DNA of 40,959 bases, taken from contig CAKUOS010000014.1 of NCBI GenBank assembly GCA_934670025.1, forward strand, positions 1 through 40,959, given 5' to 3'. Origin of the DNA: an uncultured Oscillospiraceae bacterium (GTDB taxonomy: Bacteria > Bacillota > Clostridia > Oscillospirales > Oscillospiraceae). Below the pieces are notes generated by a model, which was not told where the DNA came from, ran no database searches, and worked only from the letters and a program-made list of their open reading frames with translations. Positions 37,501 through 40,959 of this stretch are shown one piece after another. Each line of letters starts with the position of its first letter. Within the stretch, counting starts at the first letter, position 1. A program made the translations under genes and the position numbers.

Positions 37501-40448
37501 AGAAGCATAGCTTCCTGCAAACCACCGATCTTAACGCGGCCGATGCGCACGGCTTCGCATACGCGGGCTATACCTTCGACGGCTGGTACGCACACGGCGA
37601 AACGGCCCCGGCGGCCAAGCTCGAACCGGGCAAAGCGTATCTGGCCCACTGGAAGGCCTATGTCGTGACATACCATGACAACGGAAGAACGTGGACAGGC
37701 GTCGGAACGGTCAAAAAGCATGAGATTTCGCTGCGCGAGGACAATACGATCTTCAACGGCTGGAATACGCAGCCCGACGGCAGCGGCGAATGGGTCGCGG
37801 GCGGCACACCGCTGACCTCCGACCTCACGCTCTACGCGCAGTATATCAGCATTTCAAAGGACGTGCTGCTCTACGTGTCCGACGGCTGGTTCGGCGGGCA
37901 GAATTTCCAGCGCATCAAGCCGCTGGACGAGGATAACACCTTTGAGCTTCCGGAGTTGCTCGACGGCCAGAAGATCCTCACCTGGTGCCAGTATTATGTG
38001 GCTTACGAGGATGGAAACAAATATATCCGCACGACCTTCCGTGAACCGGGCAGGCAGACCATGCAGCCCGGGACGGTTGCGCGGGCAATCCTGCCGGGCG
38101 GCAAATCCCTCGCGGCCGACGAGATCCTGCTTTGCGGCAATGGCGGCACGCGAACAGACGGGCAGAAAAACGAACAGAAATACCAGCTGCTCACCGTGCC
38201 CCTGACGGCTTCCGATCTTACGCTGGCGAATTATGCGTTCAGCAAAGATGGCAAAACGCAGACCGCTTGGAATACGCAGCCCGATGGCAGAGGCCGCTCG
38301 TTCAAGCTGGATGACTCGGTCCTCACGCCCCGCCGCGCCAATGTCCATATGCTCTACGCACAGTGGGGAAAACAGAGCGGGAACGTCAGCGTGACCTTCG
38401 GAAACTCCATGGTCCAAAGCGACGATACAAGAATGGAGCTTCGTGCGGGCGATACCTTTACCTTCCCGGAACCCCAATACCCGGACGATCTTGATGTGAC
38501 GTTCGTCGGCTGGCGCGACGATCATATCTCTTCGGGCGGCAGCAGGGTCTATCAGCCCGGCGAAACGTATACCGTCCGCGAAGGAGAGCTGCTCTGCTTC
38601 AATACGGCATGGAGGGTGAACGGCACCTACATGATCGACGGAAAATCCTATCCCTATCCGGACGGCACGCAGAGCTTCCGCGATTTTGGAGACGGCTGGG
38701 AGCTGACGATCTACTGGACCGGCGCGGCATACATGGAGCTGAACGGATATCACGGCGGCGCGATCAATTTCCCGGCACAGCTGACAGTCTACACGGTGGC
38801 GGATTCCTCCGTGACCGGCGCAGCCGGTCGGAATGCCATCCATTCCGGGCAGACGCTCTGGCTGCAAACCGGATGCGGCCGAAAACACGCCAGGCTCGAC
38901 CTGACCGGCGGCGCAGGAGCCGCCGCGCTCAGCGGAAAAAAGATCTTCCTATACGAAGCATGGCACGTGACCATGTCTGGCGGCGTGACCGGCGGAACGA
39001 TTTTCGGAGGTACGCAGATCTGGGGCGGCGCGGACCGTGCGTCCGCCAGACAGCTGAACGATTGGAAGGATACAGAGGGCCTTGCCTATGTCGAGACGCG
39101 CCCCAGAACCTGGACGGTGACCGTCGACGGCAACGGCGGCACAACGGCAGACGGCGCGACGACGAAAACGCTCCTGCTGGACGAGTGCCTGCGCTATCCG
39201 CTGGCGCGGACGACCGGCTTTACCCGCCCGGGCTATGCGCTGCTCGGCTACCGGGACAAGAACCATATATTGGGAGTCATCGATGTAGTGGATGGCTTGC
39301 GGGCGCAGGGCACGGCGAAAGACACGACGATCGAGCTTGTCTGGCAGAAGGCTGACTATGCGCACTGGATCGCTTTTGGCAGCTACAACAATGACGCAGA
39401 GAACTACGATCCGGAAAGCTGGTATCACTATACTTTCTTTGACAATTCCCAGCCGGTCACGGCGCCTGACGCGCTTTCGCCCCTGCATTCCGGGTTCATC
39501 TGCTGGCAGACTGACCCATATGAGACAGGCGAGCCGATCCATCAGTATTTCCCCGGCGAGACGGTAAATGAAAAGGATGGGACGATCCTGACAGAGATGT
39601 ACCCGACCTCCTACGGTGATCTTGTTCTCTATGGCAACGGTAAGACATATTCCGACGGCAGCCGCGTCAAGATTTCGTACTATGCCACGGCGGCGGCTTC
39701 CGACGGCACAACGCTGCTTGGCTGGAATACAAAACCCGATGGCAGCGGCGATTCCTATCCCGTCGGCTGGCGGAACCGTGCACAGGATGTTGCCGAAAAC
39801 CCGACCCTGTACCTCTACGCACAGTGGGAAGACAGCGAAGCTGCGCTTCCGCCCATCCAGACGATCCTCCCGGCCATCACGGCTTCCGCCGCGCCGTCCG
39901 CCGCGTCGGCCTTTGCCGACGTTGCGCGCACCGACTGGTTCTATGCGGACGTGCAGTTCGTGACGGACCGCGGCCTGATGAACGGCGTCGGCGCGGACGG
40001 CTTCGCGCCGAACGGTACGCTGACGCGCGCCATGATCGTCACCATCCTCCACCGGCTGGCAAAGAAGCCCGCCGCCGCGGCAGGCGCCTTTACGGACGTG
40101 GACGCGGACAGCTATTGTGCCGATGCGGTCGCATGGGCCGCCGCAAACGGCATCGTGACCGGCACGAAGCCGGGCGTCTTCGCCCCGAACGCGAATCTCA
40201 CGCGCGGCCAGCTCGCCGCCATTCTCTACCGCTTTGCGGTGAAACTGGGCTATACGGCCGAAACGCAGGCCAGCGCGCCCTTTGCCGACGTGCCGCGCGG
40301 CAGCTATTATGACGCGGCGGTCGCATGGGCCGCGCAGAGCGGCATCGTGACCGGCATGAAGGCGGACGTCTTCGCACCGGACGCGCCTGTCACCCGCGCG
40401 CAGGCCGCGGCGATCCTGTATCGCTTCTGCAAAGCCTGCAGCGCATAA
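34503..40448 (+). CDS. Giant SLH-anchored surface protein with repeated modules
   Basis: 1,981 residues: signal peptide (LNLALVLLLTLLPVPFAA, cut near 28), then alternating modules, then three SLH domains near 1803, 1861 and 1926. A roughly 150-residue beta-rich module recurs about three times, marked by GGAI near 73, 607 and 1418 and by a short I/DG-type start (VWIKIDG, QWIAGPV, YMIDGKS). Between them are many Listeria-Bacteroides (InlB-like, Flg_new) repeats with the hallmark GWNTQPDGSG at 449 and 1087, variants at 1256 and 1741, and TLYAQW-type ends. Such repeats build long extended surface proteins. No catalytic domain is evident. Start by ATGA overlap with the upstream gene. Adhesion or scaffold function is inference. 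Confidence 0.9.
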   Translation: MKQLLRKLICLNLALVLLLTLLPVPFAAEEAKPAVWIKIDGVVYDATKEQTGNTWSYRGYDTFGDLTLSDYTGGAIATNLQSLYVYTKGKCTVTASDETAAVAAENSLSVTVRDGTALFTGGKGKPALTAGSVTLKTEKGASLELQGGAQANAVSANYIYVRMPGDILAVGGGVAAYPKGYLDLPRYPTTKLLTGDSREDLKKTETFTGDEIAVRLVQTTVSAAYYDRASQTEKYQLRETQTQERGDSANLNPPEPAAWDGYTFVGWADSQDPETYTDWYQAGSTYDFEADLTLYAIREAAVTGDGATLTLDAGSGTIEGKNLPKTTLTAEKEEKDDGIYGKFTLPDVEPGSYDKTFLGWSEREALRPGELTGLYFAGQTVTLKSGTTLYAVYVESYAINNKERCILLANGGATASGAPGYVLDLTAAAESRPEAKTLFTRDGFMLSGWNTQPDGSGASYGSDRLRYASALPGALYAQWEKRPASGVLYHGNGSDTFGGAAETVWVERPADGLADLGDQGFRRSYCTFLGWSTSPTGFPEKEIEVPEGELVELYAVWGFNAIATYGNFQWIAGPVQLGSESGATQTGASGSGWKYDSRVFLDAGYPGGAIRTTNDLYLYVSGDVRAESITCGGTCFIEFADNASLTVTGTDYGITAKQVQVGRFGKLTASGGTAAVSGTVQTTANLTECSKNQGDIKSGAENTVRTGADEASSRLTGHYNGEKWLCVEGKTITVTYVNGSSRDPQTQKLLHAGVRIDRTPAPQDGRTFMGWALTSSGSGTYYYEGDTYAIPAAASSVTFYAQWSAAGDQMIYLSAGSGTVNGAGSTTMKPGADGRYKLPEAKGSTLFLGWMQVPYTGAFPGWNNLHAPEFDRSRDLIENNALLWPGESYDLEPGTALVAVWNKNNMGSGSYHVCKGNGGRTRADSPVALVHVYASDTNLLTYIGMEKEGYFLTGWRAENGGKLYEIGDAVNVGGQRFAAQWQSKQTGAAMLYGGLGRTSKKHSFLQTTDLNAADAHGFAYAGYTFDGWYAHGETAPAAKLEPGKAYLAHWKAYVVTYHDNGRTWTGVGTVKKHEISLREDNTIFNGWNTQPDGSGEWVAGGTPLTSDLTLYAQYISISKDVLLYVSDGWFGGQNFQRIKPLDEDNTFELPELLDGQKILTWCQYYVAYEDGNKYIRTTFREPGRQTMQPGTVARAILPGGKSLAADEILLCGNGGTRTDGQKNEQKYQLLTVPLTASDLTLANYAFSKDGKTQTAWNTQPDGRGRSFKLDDSVLTPRRANVHMLYAQWGKQSGNVSVTFGNSMVQSDDTRMELRAGDTFTFPEPQYPDDLDVTFVGWRDDHISSGGSRVYQPGETYTVREGELLCFNTAWRVNGTYMIDGKSYPYPDGTQSFRDFGDGWELTIYWTGAAYMELNGYHGGAINFPAQLTVYTVADSSVTGAAGRNAIHSGQTLWLQTGCGRKHARLDLTGGAGAAALSGKKIFLYEAWHVTMSGGVTGGTIFGGTQIWGGADRASARQLNDWKDTEGLAYVETRPRTWTVTVDGNGGTTADGATTKTLLLDECLRYPLARTTGFTRPGYALLGYRDKNHILGVIDVVDGLRAQGTAKDTTIELVWQKADYAHWIAFGSYNNDAENYDPESWYHYTFFDNSQPVTAPDALSPLHSGFICWQTDPYETGEPIHQYFPGETVNEKDGTILTEMYPTSYGDLVLYGNGKTYSDGSRVKISYYATAAASDGTTLLGWNTKPDGSGDSYPVGWRNRAQDVAENPTLYLYAQWEDSEAALPPIQTILPAITASAAPSAASAFADVARTDWFYADVQFVTDRGLMNGVGADGFAPNGTLTRAMIVTILHRLAKKPAAAAGAFTDVDADSYCADAVAWAAANGIVTGTKPGVFAPNANLTRGQLAAILYRFAVKLGYTAETQASAPFADVPRGSYYDAAVAWAAQSGIVTGMKADVFAPDAPVTRAQAAAILYRFCKACSA

Positions 40449-40454
40449 CAAATG

Positions 40455-40486
40455 AACCGGGAGCGGCCCTTGGGCCGCCCCCGGTT
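40455..40486. terminator. Terminator between the giant protein gene and nagA
   Basis: Long stem AACCGGG-A-GCGGCCC, loop TT, GGGCCGC-C-CCCGGTT (40455-40486) with a single internal mismatch; at the convergence of both transcripts. Confidence 0.75.
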
Positions 40487-40512
40487 CGTATTTGGAAAGG
40501 GAAAACTGTCGG

Positions 40513-40959
40513 TTATACCTGCACGCCGCCGAGATAGACGGCTGTGCGGTTCAGATTTTCGTCGCAGACGACGAAGTCAGCCAGCTTGCCGGGCGCGATG
40601 GAGCCGATCTCCTTCTCACGCCCGATCTCCTTCGCAGGGATGATCGTCGCAGCGAGGATCGCCTGCTCCTTCGGGATGCCAAATTCGACTGCCTTGCGCA
40701 TACAATCATAGAGATTTGTCGCGGAGCCTGCCAGCGTGCCGTCCGCCAGCTTTGCTACGCCGCCAGAGAGAAACACGTTCTGTCCGCCGAGCGTGTACTG
40801 TCCGTCCTCCATTCCGCAGCAGCGCAGCGCGTCGGAAATGAGGCAAATACGACCCGGGAACAGTTTGAACGCCATCCGTACTGCGCTTTCGTGCACGTGC
40901 AGTCCGTCGCAGATCAGCTCCGCAATGACGGAGCTGCGCTCCGATCCTGCACCGATGGG
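40513..40959 (-). CDS. nagA: N-acetylglucosamine-6-phosphate deacetylase, C-terminal part
   Basis: The frame stays open to the window end on the minus strand; the visible 148 residues are the C-terminal part, and the N-terminus lies outside. NagA removes acetate from GlcNAc-6-phosphate in amino sugar recycling from wall or dietary glycans. Seen: ELICDGLHVHESAVRMAFKLF (metal-ligand His region), then ICLISDALRCCGMEDGQYTLGGQNVFLSGG and LAGSATNLYDCMRKAVEFGI, ending IGSIAPGKLADFVVCDENLN with the closing beta-strands. The Asp in LISDAL is the catalytic base expected for NagA. A putative internal ATG exists but should not be taken as the start. Confidence 0.95.
   Translation of the reverse strand, partial: PIGAGSERSSVIAELICDGLHVHESAVRMAFKLFPGRICLISDALRCCGMEDGQYTLGGQNVFLSGGVAKLADGTLAGSATNLYDCMRKAVEFGIPKEQAILAATIIPAKEIGREKEIGSIAPGKLADFVVCDENLNRTAVYLGGVQV

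Overview
This 41 kb window looks like chromosome of a GC-rich Gram-positive clostridial bacterium, probably an Oscillospiraceae-like gut Firmicute. That placement is inference. It rests on the long Alu-containing SRP RNA, three surface proteins with SLH anchors, strong AGGAGG-type ribosome binding sites, sigma-A style promoters with 16-18 bp spacers, and the BlaI/M56 and serpin gene content. No rRNA, tRNA, CRISPR array, prophage or transposase gene was recognised.

Layout. (1) 1-5.5 kb holds housekeeping genes: the 3' part of the primary sigma factor (rpoD), an acyl carrier protein, the SRP RNA, a PepD-like dipeptidase, and the convergent dnaX-ybaB-recR operon. (2) 5.5-13.3 kb holds an HtrA/DegP membrane protease, fumarase C behind a LysR regulator, an OmpR-type two-component system, and a membrane-anchored SH3-domain protein; all are on the minus strand. 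(3) 13.4-18.3 kb holds two HAD phosphatases, a phosphohexomutase and a small lipoprotein, separated by hairpin-rich intergenic DNA. (4) 18.9-27.2 kb holds an SLH-anchored polysaccharide deacetylase, a BlaI/M56 sensor pair with two tandem operators, PspC, a GH13 amylase-family enzyme divergent from a lipoprotein serpin, a MITE-like repeat, a small SLH protein and a cytidylate-kinase-like protein. (5) 27.3-33.1 kb holds small conserved proteins, an AAA-CYTH fusion, an amidohydrolase/Cof-HAD pair and an ABC-F ATPase. (6) 33.1-40.5 kb holds an O-antigen-ligase-family membrane protein translationally coupled to a 1,981-residue SLH-anchored repeat protein. The window ends inside nagA (minus strand).

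How the genes work together. Much of the accessory content points to the cell envelope: secreted or anchored proteins (HtrA, SH3 protein, deacetylase, serpin, SLH proteins), envelope sensing (two-component system, BlaI/M56, PspC) and wall or sugar metabolism (phosphohexomutase, GH13, NagA).

Most promising for a second look: (a) the ligase-like/giant SLH protein pair as a possible dedicated surface glycosylation unit; (b) a four-hairpin intergenic element present twice, with a nearly invariant 48-nt head and three following hairpins whose sequences differ but whose pairing is kept; (c) the BlaI/M56 pair, which has clear operators but a sensor domain without an obvious penicillin-binding module; (d) the AAA-CYTH fusion.
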